The translations under genes were made by a program, and so were the position numbers. Shown here piece by piece: positions 24,401-43,354 of a stretch of 64,000 nucleotides of DNA. The notes beneath the pieces were generated by a model that was not told where the DNA came from, did not search any database, and worked only from the letters and a program-made list of their open reading frames with translations. The stretch lies in NCBI GenBank assembly GCA_033439295.1, contig JAVTLE010000001.1, positions 1,860,001 through 1,924,000 of the forward strand. The letters are read 5' to 3'. How positions within the stretch are numbered: the first letter of the stretch is position 1; every line of letters starts with the position of its first letter. The DNA is from Deuterostichococcus epilithicus. Lineage: Eukaryota; Chlorophyta; Trebouxiophyceae; Prasiolales; Stichococcaceae.

Positions 24401-25207
24401 CGCTGTTGGCTCGCAGCGTCTGCTGGCACCGCATCAGATGCAGCCGGCGATGCAGCAGACACAGCCGCGATTCTGCACAACAATGACGCCGCGCCGGCGA
24501 GCCTTTACACGCCTGCACCGCCCCCGACTGTGTGGCGAACAGCAACTACCGCCCACGCCAGCAGCACCCTTGCATCTCGTGCGCTGTTCGAGCCGACCTC
24601 AACATCGCACATGCGTATCGGCAACAGCGGCAACAGTGCGGATGGGCACAGCAGCGGCGGCTACGCCGGCAAGATGCGGCTCGATCTGGGCGGCCCGTCT
24701 GGAGCCCTGCTGGGTAGCCCGTCGCCACAGCCGGCCGACGGCGCAGCGCCGCGGTTTCCCAGCATGGCCCCCGTGCGCTGGGCGGACAACAGCAGCAGCT
24801 GCCAGAGGAAGCAGCATGACGTCGCCTTGCAACCACCGTCCAGCAGTCTGTGCAGCCGTGGCTGGGTGGCGACTGGTGCCGGTGGCCCTGTGCCGCTGCC
24901 CTGTACCGCCTCGCAGTTGTGTGCAGACGGCACAGAGGGGGCTGGATCACAGGGCACCCGACTCGTCGGCAGGGGCGACCTCGACGCTGCCGTGTTTAGC
25001 ATCCATGACACAGCGCCGCCCTCGCACAGCATGTCGCAGCTCGTCTTGCAAGCGGAGGCCGCCGCTGACTGCGGCAGCGCAGGATTTCTGGTGTCAAGTT
25101 TCGCGGAGCAGCAGTCGATGAGCAGTGCTGCGGGAGGCGCTGCGCCGGCTCCTGCACGGCTCCGTGGTCTCAGGCACAATCTTGTGAGGTTGGGTGTGCG
25201 CCCATAG
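15461..25207 (+). CDS. LIG4: DNA ligase IV (ATP-dependent, non-homologous end joining)
   Basis: About 20 exons in family order. Start ATG is at 15461 (MVAHVRVEPPTLSFSTLCD). The DNA-binding domain includes HQVIRLLLPK, MYMLAEKRLLEALL, KRFCGLAGCPAAEERCLKVA and ITRIILKDLKLGFSEATVF (about 16668-16735), then MDLREVCQRLNSRAERLP. In the adenylation domain, motif I is FVCELKLDG (about 17760-17790) with the lysine that forms the AMP adduct. It is followed by VQLFSRKGIEHGDYSSYDI, VLDGEFLVFNR, motif III VYVAFDILYF (about 19010-19040), motif IV EEGLVLKRPDGR (19890) and motif V GAWVKLKPDW (about 19950). The OB domain has IDAVVVGAYYGGSSRGNK, GITDRERVDISDKLSGLL and FPIIERVRFDK. BRCT1 is LLVDLPSGPGRAEAEALVKR and HVIAARGSRQAAAHAA with VDPAWLQECA. 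A linker like the XRCC4-binding region follows (RLHEDISPEDVAALLSRCG). The predicted tail to the stop at 25207 is long, Ala/Ser/Pro-rich and apparently disordered. I could not find a second BRCT domain. The coding sequence near 15541-15573 has a short KAKAKVKVKV repeat. Confidence 0.85.
23728..23826 (+). repeat. 33-bp minisatellite, three units, in LIG4 tail
   Basis: Three tandem 33-bp units (23728, 23761, 23794) encode the 11-residue repeat TPAA(D/A)G(I/M)TVS(T/A/E)(T/A) in the predicted C-terminal exon. The array keeps the reading frame, which supports this segment being coding. Confidence 0.85.
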
Positions 25208-25892
25208 CGTCGTCTGTGAAAATGACTATCGAGTGCGAGCTGCCACGTTGCCAGCCGCTACATTTGAGATACTTTCAGCGCTCTTGTATGGGGTACTTGG
25301 CAGGCAAAAATGCAGGTCGGCGGCGAGGTCGGCACATGCAGTTTGTTTCAATAGATAATAAAACGCCTGCCAGCTGGACTCCTCTGCGCATTGAGCTGCA
25401 CTACTTAATTCCAGGGACTACCACCGTCTCATATCAAATTTGTGCCGAATGCCCCAAGATGCAGACTGCATTTCGAAACTCCTGGTAGTCATGGGTGCGC
25501 CCTGATCCCAATATGTGAGGAATTCCGGTCAGCAAATGAGAAGATCTCTTGGTTGGACGTCGTGGCAGTCGTCGGCTGCCGGACGGAGATGGTGTCACTC
25601 AAAGCAGGCGCGCAGCCGGCAAACAACAGGCTCGAGGCTGTCAGCCGGTGGCAGGGCTGGGTGACCGCGTTACCGAGAGCTTCTCTCCTCCTGGTTTTGC
25701 CACTCAGATGCGGCTGCGAGCGCCGTCACCAGTGCAGCAACAACTCCTGCCGGTGTTCCCTTGCCCCCACGCTACGCCACTTGCCCATGCGCTCCTGCCC
25801 TGTTCTTGCCTGTGATTCTGCAGCGCGCTGCCATTCATTTGCAACACATCGCTTGACACAGCTTCATGGTGTGTGGTGTCCCTCACGCACAG

Positions 25893-27053
25893 GAGCCTTA
25901 CCCGTCCGAGCTCGAAGCCTCAGCTGGGTGCATTCTGACAGTCGGACACTGCGCTTTAACACCAGCACGGAGAAGCAGATTCAGTATAATGAGCTGCGCG
26001 GTGACGCACATTTGCTGCCTTACTGGGAATCCGCCCGAGTCGTCAACAGCCTGTATGCTCAGCGGCACAGCTACACTTTCTGGCGGTCAACCGCTTGGCG
26101 CTCTTTGGACCCAGCCTTGACAAGCAAGCCCGAAGACCTCGTTACGACTCTGTACAAATCGCATGGTTTCAGCTCTCATGTCCGGATCACGCCGACGTCC
26201 CAGCATGCAGCTCAGCTGACTGGTGTGTGGTGTCCCACATTCTGTGCATCCGGTCGCCATCTCGGTATAAGCTGAAGCTGGCAGCCGAGCAGCTGAAGGC
26301 CGACTGCCAGTGGGCCATGTTCTTGGACTCGGACGCCTTCTTCAGCCGCCAGAGCTTCAGCATCGAGGAGTGGCTCAAGTCCATCGACACAAACGGCTTC
26401 ATCACCCCGGCGGCTCAGGACTCTAGCACCTACCCCTCCATGCTCCATTATTGTCGGCGACAACGTGCGCTTCCCATTCATGGATCCTTCCTCCAGCTCG
26501 AAGCCACTCGAGGTTTTGAAACATTTGCGTTTGCATGGGCGCATTGGCGCACAGATTGCAGGCGCTGTGGGTTGCGGCTGTGCCTGGACTGCAGGCCGAG
26601 TCTGGCGCCAATGCCTTCAGTGACGGTCTGTCCGCTGTGTGCAGGGCAATCCTGAGACTGGACGCGGGCACCCCGGCGAGTGGATGAAAACGTAGAAACG
26701 GAATACGTGTGCGCCGGCATCTGGCTGGCGCGCCGGTATTCTGAACTATTGGCGGATCACCCCGGAGATGGATCACCAGGAACTGGCCGAGCTCATGACC
26801 AGCCCGGTCAAGTGGGAGCAGAGGTGATGATCTCTGGACCAGTATTGTAAGCCACTACGTGCTTAAGTGCATGTATGCACTGCTTGTCGTGTGGGATACG
26901 CCGCATCCAGCAATGATCTCAAAGGCCTTTTTTCCACGAACTATCCGCAGGGTCCTCAATAAGGCTGTCATCCCCCGGGACGTGGCTCATATCAGGCACG
27001 TCCCCTACGACGATCTGGACGCTGCGCGTGGTCGCCTGACCTCCCACATATGA
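25893..27053 (+). CDS. GT34-like glycosyltransferase (5' end not resolved)
   Basis: The first recognisable exon starts after the acceptor at 25891-25892 and contains YWESARVVNSLYAQRHSYTF, the GT34-type helix before the sugar-nucleotide site. The next exon (about 26260-26440) has YKLKLAAEQLKADCQWAMF then LDSDAFFSRQSFSIEEW, where the D-x-D (DSD) is the metal/nucleotide-sugar motif. Downstream pieces are CAGIWLARR (about 26710), SPVKWEQ (about 26805-26825) and VLNKAVIPRDVAHIRHVPYD (about 26951-27010), with a stop at 27051-27053. The WEQ-x-VLN pattern and the following LPYD-like motif are typical of the GMA12/MNN10/XXT superfamily (GT34), Golgi alpha-glycosyltransferases. The linker between 26440 and 26700 is poorly resolved and contains shifts between frames that may be introns. 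An N-terminal membrane anchor is expected but was not found. Confidence 0.6.
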
Positions 27054-27289
27054 CATTCATACCGTCCGGATATCCAAGACGCGCACCTGAGTGTGCCCGC
27101 CGTAGCCGCTGCCTCGATGGGCAGAGTAGCGGCATGCACTTCGCAGTAGCGCTAGCCAGTCCACAAGAAATTTAAGATTGCAAGTTGACGCCAGCAGCAC
27201 GTGGACCTATTCATCGGTGGGCTGCCTCTCCCTTGGTGTGGCTGGCGCATTCCGCAGTAGACCGCCTCGTCCAGCCGGGCCGGCAACGC

Positions 27290-28965
27290 ATGACTGACTC
27301 AAGGTGCTTTGGTTCAGGAGCTTTGTCTGGACGCAACTACTGGCAGCGCCGGGACGCCTGCCGCTCGGCATGGGCCAATGCTGCGTCCCAGCAGGTGAGG
27401 GCGCAGCGTCGTCAACGTCTCGTGTCCTCAGATGTTCAGCTCAAACCGCGAAAGGCTAGTCATCGGCAGCGGTGGGGGTGTCTCGAGGGTGTCTAGCGCA
27501 TGTTGTGACGGCTTGCAGCGGCGCACGGCGGGCTAGTGGACGGCAGAAATGCACGCCATCGTCCTGGCTGACTCTCTGTGCGTCATGGTGCAGGAATCCG
27601 TCGTGGTGGTGACTGAATTCTTCATGGCGGCCAATGGAACCGTGGACCCGGAGGGCGAGCAAGATATTCAGGTGTATTTGGCCACAAACACTTCGGCGCT
27701 GTCAACCAACTCGCAAAATGTGCGCTGCCAACGATGCGGACAAAAATAACTGTGAACTCTAATCGGACAGGATCACGCCGACAGCGACATCGTGCAAATT
27801 CCGGGAGAGTTCAATTACTTCATCATAGGTAAGCGAATGGCATATCTTGGCAGCACCTAATCTCTTGGGTGAACATATGGCAGTTCATGTCCGCCGGTCG
27901 AGCTTTTAGTTTGCGTTGCAGAGCATGGCTCTGTCATAAGTGATGGTGCATTGGTGCTCACAGGGATCTTGGTCTTGGCAATGTTTGAGCACGCACTTGA
28001 CAAATTCAACGCCACCTTTATACTGAAGGTACAATCGCAGTGCAAGCTGCGTGTGTCAAATCCAGTGTAACTCTGACTCAATCAATGCAGAGGGTGCTGC
28101 TTGCCGCAGACCGATGACGACAGCTTTGTCAATGTGCCGGCACTGCTTGTCTACCTGCGGCAGTCGTGCCGGCTCCCAGATTGCAGCAACGAGCGATCGT
28201 ACATGTGATGGGAGGTGGGTTTGCGCTATCAAAAGTGTGTTGGAGGCGCGCTGGAATTCCAATTCACGGTCTGCGCGTGTGCGCATGGGATCTGCGAATG
28301 ATGCTTTGCGACTGGCTCAACTGGAAATGAAACCTTTCTGATGACGCATTTTACTCCATGAAAATGCAGGAGCCTGCCGAGGCGCGGCACGGGGACGACC
28401 ACATTTTTCGGCATGATGCCTTCTGGGAGCAAACCGGCCTGGAAACATACCCGAAGTTCATGCGCGGCGGCGGCTACATTGTGTCGGGATTGGCTGCCCG
28501 CTCGCTGCTGGACATCATAAAGATTGCCGACACCACCATGTTCGTTACGCCGGTGGAGGACGCCGCCGTCGGCTTCTACTTGAGCGCCCTCCGGCTGCGG
28601 CGCTTCAACTCCAGCAGATGGTGGTGCGTGCCACTACGCCGCTGCTGCTTGCCCTGTCAGGTTACGAATCTCTGAGTGGTGGACCATTGGTGATAAGTGC
28701 CAGCAGGTTGCGCTTGCAATGAGCACGAGTTTTAGTTGTCACAGCCAACGGAAAGACCGAGAGGCGATCGAGTCACTGCCGCTGCAGGGCGACGGACCCT
28801 GTGAAGCATAATGGCATGATTGGTTCTTTTCCGCGGGACGAGTTGACGAGGTCAAAATGCTGCAGCAAGGACACGCCATTCATGATCCACAATCAGAAGA
28901 ACCCTGACGACATGCGGTATATTGGTGATTTATTTAGAAACTGTACAGATACGCCCGCTCGGTAG
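27290..28965 (+). CDS. GT31 beta-1,3-glycosyltransferase (galactosyltransferase-like)
   Basis: An in-frame ATG at 27290 opens an exon with SGRNYWQRRDACRSAWANA (the family's RR-x-A-R-x-W region), ending at a donor after AASQQ. It is followed by ESVVVVTEFFMAANGTVDPE (27596-27670), DHADSDIVQIPGEFNYFII (27771-27830), MFEHALDKFNATFILK (about 27980-28027), and then, across an intron, TDDDSFVNVPALLVYLRQS (about 28110-28165). ATFILK-TDDD-SFVNV is the GT31 D-x-D motif. The next exon has PKFMRGGGYIVSGLAARSLL and TPVEDAAVGFYLSALRL (28450-28600), the family's GGGYV and EDV-x-G motifs. The last exon ends CSKDTPFMIHNQKNP ... with a stop at 28963-28965. The family adds Gal/GlcNAc in beta-1,3 linkage in the Golgi (arabinogalactan proteins, N-glycans). 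The N-terminal anchor is not identified, so the true start may lie upstream. Confidence 0.75.
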
Positions 28966-29561
28966 CCCTGCCATTTGGGTGCCGGTCGTTATTAGAGGCT
29001 GAGGCACCTTGTCATTCTGATTGCTAGAAGGCTTATTGACCCAGGCAGACCAGACGTCCTTCTCCCCGCTGCCGGCCTGCGGCAAAATCACATACAAGTG
29101 CGCCAGGCACCTCAGAGTTCGGCGTCGCAGCTTGGTTGTGAAACAGTGTCGTATCAGAAAATCTGCACATCATGGGGCTTTTCATTCTCTCAGCTTCGTC
29201 ACGGAGGCTGCGCTGACTAGGTATTGGAGATTGAACCCGCTATCAATGTTGGAGGTCATTGCAAATTTTCTCTGATACGTAATGTTACTCAGATTCAAGT
29301 GCTCACGACCCAGTTTGTGGAATCAAACAATGTCTATTGAAGAAAACATGCTTAACACACCAACACTCATCGAATGTGAAACGCTACTGGTCAATGAAGT
29401 CGCACATCACGTGAACAGCGCAGATCGGTTGCTGACTGGAATATAAGAAACTCTGCAGGTAGGGATTTTATCACTTTGCGGCCTTAAAGAGACACCAGTC
29501 TTGGAAATACCCCAGACGCTACTTGACATGAATTCACGATCAGGGCTACCATCGCGTCGCG
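28966..29561. other. Intergenic region between convergent GT31 and transporter genes
   Basis: Roughly 600 bp, more AT-rich than its neighbours, between two convergent genes. It should hold both 3' UTRs. No exon, repeat or RNA gene is supported. Confidence 0.5.
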
Positions 29562-31419
29562 TCAAACCTCCTCAGCCTCCTCCTTGGAGACCTTGGTCGT
29601 GGCCCCGTCCCCCATCAGGTGTTCCTCGTCGCTGTTCATGCCTGCGCCAGCGTGTCAGCATGCTCGGCTGATTGGCAGTTGCTGTGCATAGACAGAAACG
29701 TGCATCTGCAGTTCGCCAAGCATGCTGCATGAGCACCGCGTGTTCTGTCATCGTGGAGGGTGCCGCACCTGCTGAGGCTGACTTTCCGGGCGCCGCATGT
29801 CCAGATTGTAGCTGCACGCACGATAACACCCATATCAACATCTCGTTTGAAGCATAACCAGTCAGCATATTGCGGCCATTATCCGGACTCTACATCAAAG
29901 CAAGCGAACCTCAGGCAGGACACCCGGAGCAGGGCTCCAGCTCACCGTGGAGAACCAGAAGATGCCGACCAGGGACAGGACGATCCCGAATATCTGGATG
30001 GGAGTGAAGGTGTCGCCGAAGAACATGTACCCACCAATCAAGTTGCTAATCGTCTTTATGTGGCCGATGACCGTGTAGCTCAAGTTGGACATGGCGCCAA
30101 TCGTGAGCATGGTGGATAGGCTCACAATTGTGCCCAGCACGCAGCTGAGCAGGATTGCGGACGAATTCAAGGTCGTATAGCTGTAGCCTGCGATGGAGGC
30201 TGCAGGGCGCAACATGAAATCTTCAGGGGTCTCACTCTCACAGCACGAGTTGCACTGATGGGCAGTAATGTCGTTCTCGAAGTGACTTGCAGCCGACCCA
30301 CTCGAGGTGGTCGTCAGCTAGCGCAAGGTGAGAATGCACCACCATACAGCAGATGTTGCCTGCTCACTTTTGCCTGGCGCGCCCGGCACGATGGGCTCGA
30401 AGACTGCTACGAGCAACATCAGCAACAGCACCGCATAGGGCGAGCTCTGATGCAACAGCTGTGCCGACGAGGCACCCAAGTCCCGCTGTTTGGTCCCTCC
30501 CCAGTGCTGGTACAGCGCCGTGGAGAGAACTGCAGCAAGGGCGCAGGCGGCGCCCATGGTGCTCGTCTGGACCTGCGCAGCAGGAGCAAGTGGGGAGTTC
30601 TCAGCCAGTGACGCCAGCAGACGAGCACGCAGCTCCAATGTGGCCGGAGCGAGCAGATGCTTGATGGACAGTATCAGTGTGCGCAGCGGCAGCGAGCGGA
30701 GGCGATGGCATCGCTGCGCTGAGCCGGATTCCGAGTGACCGAGCACCTCATGCTCCAGCAGTTTTCCGCAAGCGCAGCCAACACCCATCGCCCACCGCAC
30801 CTGCAAGTCTTGTGTCGTGCAGATCGCCACGCCGAGACACACCACGGCAATGGATACGTAATGCCTGGCAGAAAATCGCCGGTGCAAGAGCATTACCTCA
30901 AGCATCAGCACACAAGGTGCTACAGCCACCTGCATGTCATAAAAATGTTCACGGCCTTCATCTTCAGCCTTCTCCATACCCCCCCCTCCATGTACCACAA
31001 CACACCACTGACACAGTCCCGGCTCACCTTTGAGATCGTGGCGAACGAGACCGAGTTCAGGCGGAGCGCGAGATTGCTTAGGGCTATGTATGCCGTGAAT
31101 GCGCCAGTGAGCGGGAGGACCGCGACCATGCTCAACTCCTTCCTCTCAAACACCCCAGTGCGCGCAAAAATTTCCATTGCTGAAAGCATAGTTAAATCGT
31201 CAGCACCCAACAGCTTGCATTCACGGAATCGGATGCTTGCCACAGGATCAGAATACTGCACACACGGACTTGCCTATCGTCGTGGCGACGGTGTGGAACA
31301 GCGTCAGGCAAATGCTAAATTTGAAAGCGAGCGAGGACATGATGAGCTTGTTAAGGAGTACCAGCAGCACTGCAGAGCAAGAGTTTGCGGCCATGTAAAT
31401 GGCTCCACGATTCGACATT
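29562..31419 (-). CDS. Nucleotide-sugar transporter (SLC35/TPT family)
   Basis: Minus-strand gene of the drug/metabolite transporter superfamily, with about ten hydrophobic helices expected. Exon 1 starts at the ATG at 31417-31419 and contains LLVLLNKLIMSSLAFKFSIC, the TM1-TM2 region. The next (about 31190-31035) has AFTAYIALSNLALRLNSVSF, a conserved TPT motif. Then follow MQVAVAPCVLMLEVMLLHRR and IAVVCLGVAICTTQDLQ (about 30940-30800), AACALAAVLSTALYQHWGG with SAQLLHQSSPYAVLLLMLL (about 30570-30380), and MSNLSYTVIGHIKTISNLIG with GGYMFFGDTFTPIQIFGIVL (about 30120-29960). The final exon is MNSDEEHLMGDGATTKVSKE, a hydrophilic cytosolic tail with a stop at 29562-29564. Exon 1 ends ...ATAG|GCAAGT, and phase is restored only if this GC donor is used (TTI-AMEIF). 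The closest groups are plant UDP-sugar transporters of the Golgi. Substrate is not assignable from sequence. Confidence 0.8.
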
Positions 31420-31909
31420 CTGCTTCAGGCATGCTCGGCTGACCAAGCCTCAGTCACACGGTGATCCTCGTGATCATCTACACGCAATTTGCGCTGTTGA
31501 GCAGATATCGTTTGAACGCTTTAAATGTGGCGCCGTCTGCAGCGCATGAACGAATACTGGGCCCCTGAGAGGTCCTGCGTTCCTCAAAGGAGTGGCAAGG
31601 GTCCAGGGATACAAGTGGCATGGCTGTACGGGACGTGACAGACAGAGTGACAAAACATGGACATGTTGAAAGTATGTATAAAAAAAAACAGGCTCTGCAA
31701 TGCAATTGCAGACATTCTGGAGGTAGCCAAATGTTGCACGACGGTATGTTTGAGTCTGGACATCACTGACGACGGACAAGCAATACCAGAATAACCAATG
31801 TGCAGCCATGCCAGCAGGCTGCCGCCAGGGGGCCGTCGGCTGCTTCGGCGGCGCCAGGCTGCCACTATCCCACTGTTGCCGGTGTCTCGGGAAGATTCCG
31901 GACCCCAAT

Positions 31910-39904
<7,995 letters not shown>

Positions 39905-40536
39905 TCGACGGCTGCGATCGGTCACCAGACGTAGAAGACGAAAATGGAGACTCACCCCACATGCCAGGAGCGGCTCGTCTGCCCGGCCGACACCTATCCG
40001 GTCAACCCTCGCTTTCTGTTGCCTTCCGCGTCACTCCTCATTCGCGTGCGAGTGTCTGAGCGTCAGCTGATGGCAAGCACAGAGTATTTTGGAAGGGCCA
40101 TGTACTGGTTGATGCAGCAATGCGGAGCTGCTCAGATCCCTGCGGATTCACAGACGCCCTTGAGCAAGCATGTAGTCGTCAATCAGTCGTCGGCCGTCAC
40201 CGGAAGCCACATGGCAGCTGATTTGCCCCTGATAACCTGCTTCGGCAGGGGTGATGGACTTGCAACCCTATGAAGGCCTTTCTTCTATCAAGTATGCAAG
40301 GGGTTCCTGGGTATCGCTTCGCACGGCGTGTCTTGAGTGGAGCTGCCATTGCGCTCCATATCGATGGAGCGTGGATCAGCGTACGTGATAGAACGTCCAA
40401 AATCTGCGCCACTGCAGCACTCCCACCTACTCTTCGTGCGTGCACATAAAACCAAGGTTTCTTTACGACACACTGCTGCGTACAACCAAAACCACAAACT
40501 CGTTCTCTAGACAAGCCGCGGTCTCTATTGGAACCT
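39905..40536. other. Intergenic region upstream of F2KP
   Basis: About 630 bp between the stop of the glycosyltransferase-like gene and the proposed F2KP start, on the same strand. I see no supported exon. It should include the F2KP promoter and the 3' UTR of the upstream gene. Confidence 0.4.
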
Positions 40537-42248
40537 CTATTGGAAGAACGCGGTTGCGTCGACCTGGTGCTTCGCGTGCGAGGACCAAGCGTTTCTGCTG
40601 TGCCCGACTTGCGCCGCCGGCAGCAGCACGCGCCGCCCGGGATCATACGGCACCACGCTGCGGCTCCAGAAGCCCTCCGGCACGTCCAGAAACTGAATCA
40701 TGCCTGTCGACCGCTCGGGCGGGCCCCACGGCCAGAAGGCCGCGTTCTGGTTGCGGTGCAGCACCGCCGGCTTCTTGAAAGCCAGGGCGCCGTCCTTTGG
40801 CCACAGCTCCGACGTCATGAAGCGGACCAGCTGCGCCCGGGTGGCGATCCACAGGCCAAAGTAGGGCGATGGCAGCGAGATGTAGTGGCGGTGCCGGCAG
40901 CCAGCAGGCGCCTCCCGCCACCGCCACATTGTGTCGTTGCCATTGGCCACGACGCACGCCTCCACGTCCGGCATATCCACAGCCAGCGTGCGATTCCACA
41001 GTGCAAGGTCGCACTGCCAGAACACGTCCATGAAGACCGGCCGCCCTGTGAATAGGCTGATCTCCGTGCGCCACATGCCGCGCAGGAAGCCGAGCGGCTC
41101 CAGCACCTGTATATGATGTTTTCGTGGCGCTGCTCAGCTTGCGCGCAAAACCAGCTTGGAACGGAGAACCGATCCTTGAGTCTCGATGTCATGCTCAAAT
41201 TCAAGTCCTCACTGGACGAGAAGTTCCGGTTGCTCACAACTCACCTCAGTGTCCGCCGCCCACGACTGCAGCGCCTGCCAGCTGACATCTGTGTCGTCCT
41301 CAAGGTACATGAACGAGGTGTAATGAGCGCCTGCAGCAGCCGTGCAGCGTGGGGATGAAGGGTCATTCTAATGGTGGGTGTGAAAGACGATCAAACACAA
41401 CTCTGATCAGATCTGATCCATTTGTTTGCAGAAACCGATCAGTATATATGAAGTGTTTTCCCATTGTATCTGACAACCTAATTTAAATTTAATGACTGTG
41501 CAGGCTTGATGGCAGGCAACCTGACCACAAACATGAGTCAGCACGGCAGGCGGCCGCACAATCTGGCAGGAGCGCCATGTTCCGGGGGGTCAGTGGAGTG
41601 AAAAGGGATGGGGACGGCTGCAGCGCAGTGATCAGGGAGCAGATATGGGCGGTGGCCTCACCACTTTCTGTCGCATTCTGCACCACCGCGCGGTGCTCCC
41701 ACACCAAGGCGAAGGGGTCTGCCGTGGTATTGACCTCGTGCCACACGCCGCAGACGCGCGCCTGTGGGTAGTCCCAGAAGGCCAGTAGGTTGTCCAGGTT
41801 GCCGGGCTCATCGCTGACAATGCAGACGTCGACGTGTGTCGGGTATGATGCCGCTCGTGTGAGCACCTGCGTAGAGAAAGTGAGTGCATGCTAACATGAG
41901 ACGGATGTCTTGCTTGAGAGCTTCCACAAGTTCACAACACGAGAACCTTCCTGAGGAATGATCTATCAATATATAAACCTATGTAACTTCAGGCCTCACC
42001 TGGTCGAGGTAGACGGTCTTGTCGACCTTCCACTTGAAGGTAACGCAAATGAATATGCTTTCCAGCAAGGGGTGGACTGGCTCCGCTGCTGACAGGAGCT
42101 GCTGCGCCCTCATGCCGCACGGCGGAGCTGCCGCCTGCCGCATCAGATTCGTCCATGAGAGGACGACCAGCGCTGTCACCGTGAGTATGAACAAAGCGCG
42201 CTCAGCAAGCTGATTTGAGAACGGCTGGCGCAATCTCATGTTGACCAT
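40537..42248 (-). CDS. Type II membrane glycosyltransferase-like protein (GT-A type, EDD motif)
   Basis: Four exons join cleanly. Exon 1 (42248 to about 42000) begins MVNMRLRQPFSNQLAERALF and has one transmembrane segment (ALFILTVTALVVLSWTNLM, about residues 19-37), giving a signal anchor. It ends VDKTVYLDQ and joins VLTRAASYPTHVDVCIVSDE (about 41866-41800), which continues to PFALVWEHRAVVQNATESG. Exon 3 (about 41325-41245) is AHYTSFMYLEDDTDVSWQAL, where EDD is the likely metal/nucleotide-sugar site. Exon 4 (about 41110-40537) includes LEPLGFLRGMWRTEISLFTG, FGLWIATRAQLVRFMTSELW and HRNQNAAFWPWGPPERSTGM. The order VSDE, PFALxWxHR, YLEDD is that of a GT-A glycosyltransferase found in algae and some other protists. 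I cannot assign a CAZy family or acceptor. Length is about 370 residues. Located between F2KP and a foldback repeat, near three other glycosyltransferases. Confidence 0.6.
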
Positions 42249-42670
42249 CTCCTCCCGCTGGCGTACAGACTGCTGCGGCGCCGCTCAGTGGGATCGAGTG
42301 TGGCTGCGCTCATTCGGCCTTCCTTCGAGATTGCTTTGATATAGCAAGCCGTTCACACGTTAGACAATCACCACGCGACAGAGACAGTCAATGGGTTGCC
42401 ACGGGCTGAACTGTTTAATGCAGGTCGCGAGCCCGTTCAGAAGCCAGGATTTGCAAGTTGTTCACGAGCCAAGCGCAAGCAGGCGATGACGGTCGGTACA
42501 AGCCGTCGGTAAAAGCACCCCGACACGGCCAAAGACACGGAGACAATGTACAAAAGGTCGACATGCAATGGCGCTGGCGAGCTAGCAGCAATTCGTTTGC
42601 AATTTCGAGAGTTGATCATTAATAGGGCTAACTAGCGCAAATGGGGAGATTCGGCGGCTAATATGTCAAT
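42249..42670. other. Intergenic region upstream of the EDD glycosyltransferase gene
   Basis: About 420 bp containing the presumed promoter of the minus-strand gene and ending at the interstitial telomere-like repeat. No exon or RNA gene is supported. Confidence 0.45.
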
Positions 42671-42690
42671 GGGTTTAGGGTTTAGGGTTT
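42671..42690 (+). repeat. Interstitial telomere-like repeat (TTTAGGG)n
   Basis: Twenty bases, GGGTTTA twice followed by GGGTTT: nearly three units of the Arabidopsis/Chlorella-type telomere repeat. It abuts the left end of the foldback element at about 42690. It is too short to be a functional telomere. Confidence 0.85.
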
Positions 42691-43354
42691 CCCTCTCTTC
42701 TCTTCTCTCTTCCTCCGTTGTATGCGGTTTGCTTCTCTTCTCTTCCTCATCCGCTTCGAGACATGGTTCAACGGAAAAGTCGGACGTGGCGTGCAGTGCG
42801 GGCGGCACTTATTCGACAGGCTCAGTCCATGAAAGCTACGCGAGCATGCAACGGAAGAAAGTCCCGTCCTGGCTTTCTTCCGTTGTATACATGTTTCTTC
42901 CGTTGCAGCGCCAACAGAAGGAAGCAAGCATACAACGGAAGAAAGTCCCAATAATCCTGGCTTTCTTCCGTTGTATGCATTTTTTCTTCCGTTGCAGCGC
43001 CAACATTCCTTTCTTCCGTTGTATGCATGCGTTCTTCCGTTGCTGTGCCAGCTGAAGATGAAGTTCACATCCCTGGGAGTATGGCTTTTCAAAGTCAAAC
43101 GAAACCAGAGCCAGGATTCGAAACCGTGATCCTCGGGTTACCACGCCCTTCTCCCGCCCTCCCATCTGCTTTTGGCGGGAAGCGGGGTGACCGCCTTGCG
43201 AATTTAGGAGATATATACCTGCTGACGCCACTATTGGTTTAATCCGCGGTAGCCCACGGTGTCCACTGATGTAGGTCAGAGACCTGCGCTCGTGGTCAGC
43301 GGTCCGCGTCTGGCCTGGTCTGTAGGGCGGGAGTGCGCCCGAGTCGCCAAGCAT

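Noticed and set aside
43090-43150. Possible tRNA gene (a TTCGAATCC-like T-arm on the minus strand)
   Set aside because: The loop has an extra T, the T-stem does not pair, and no acceptor or anticodon arm could be drawn. At most it is a decayed SINE head.
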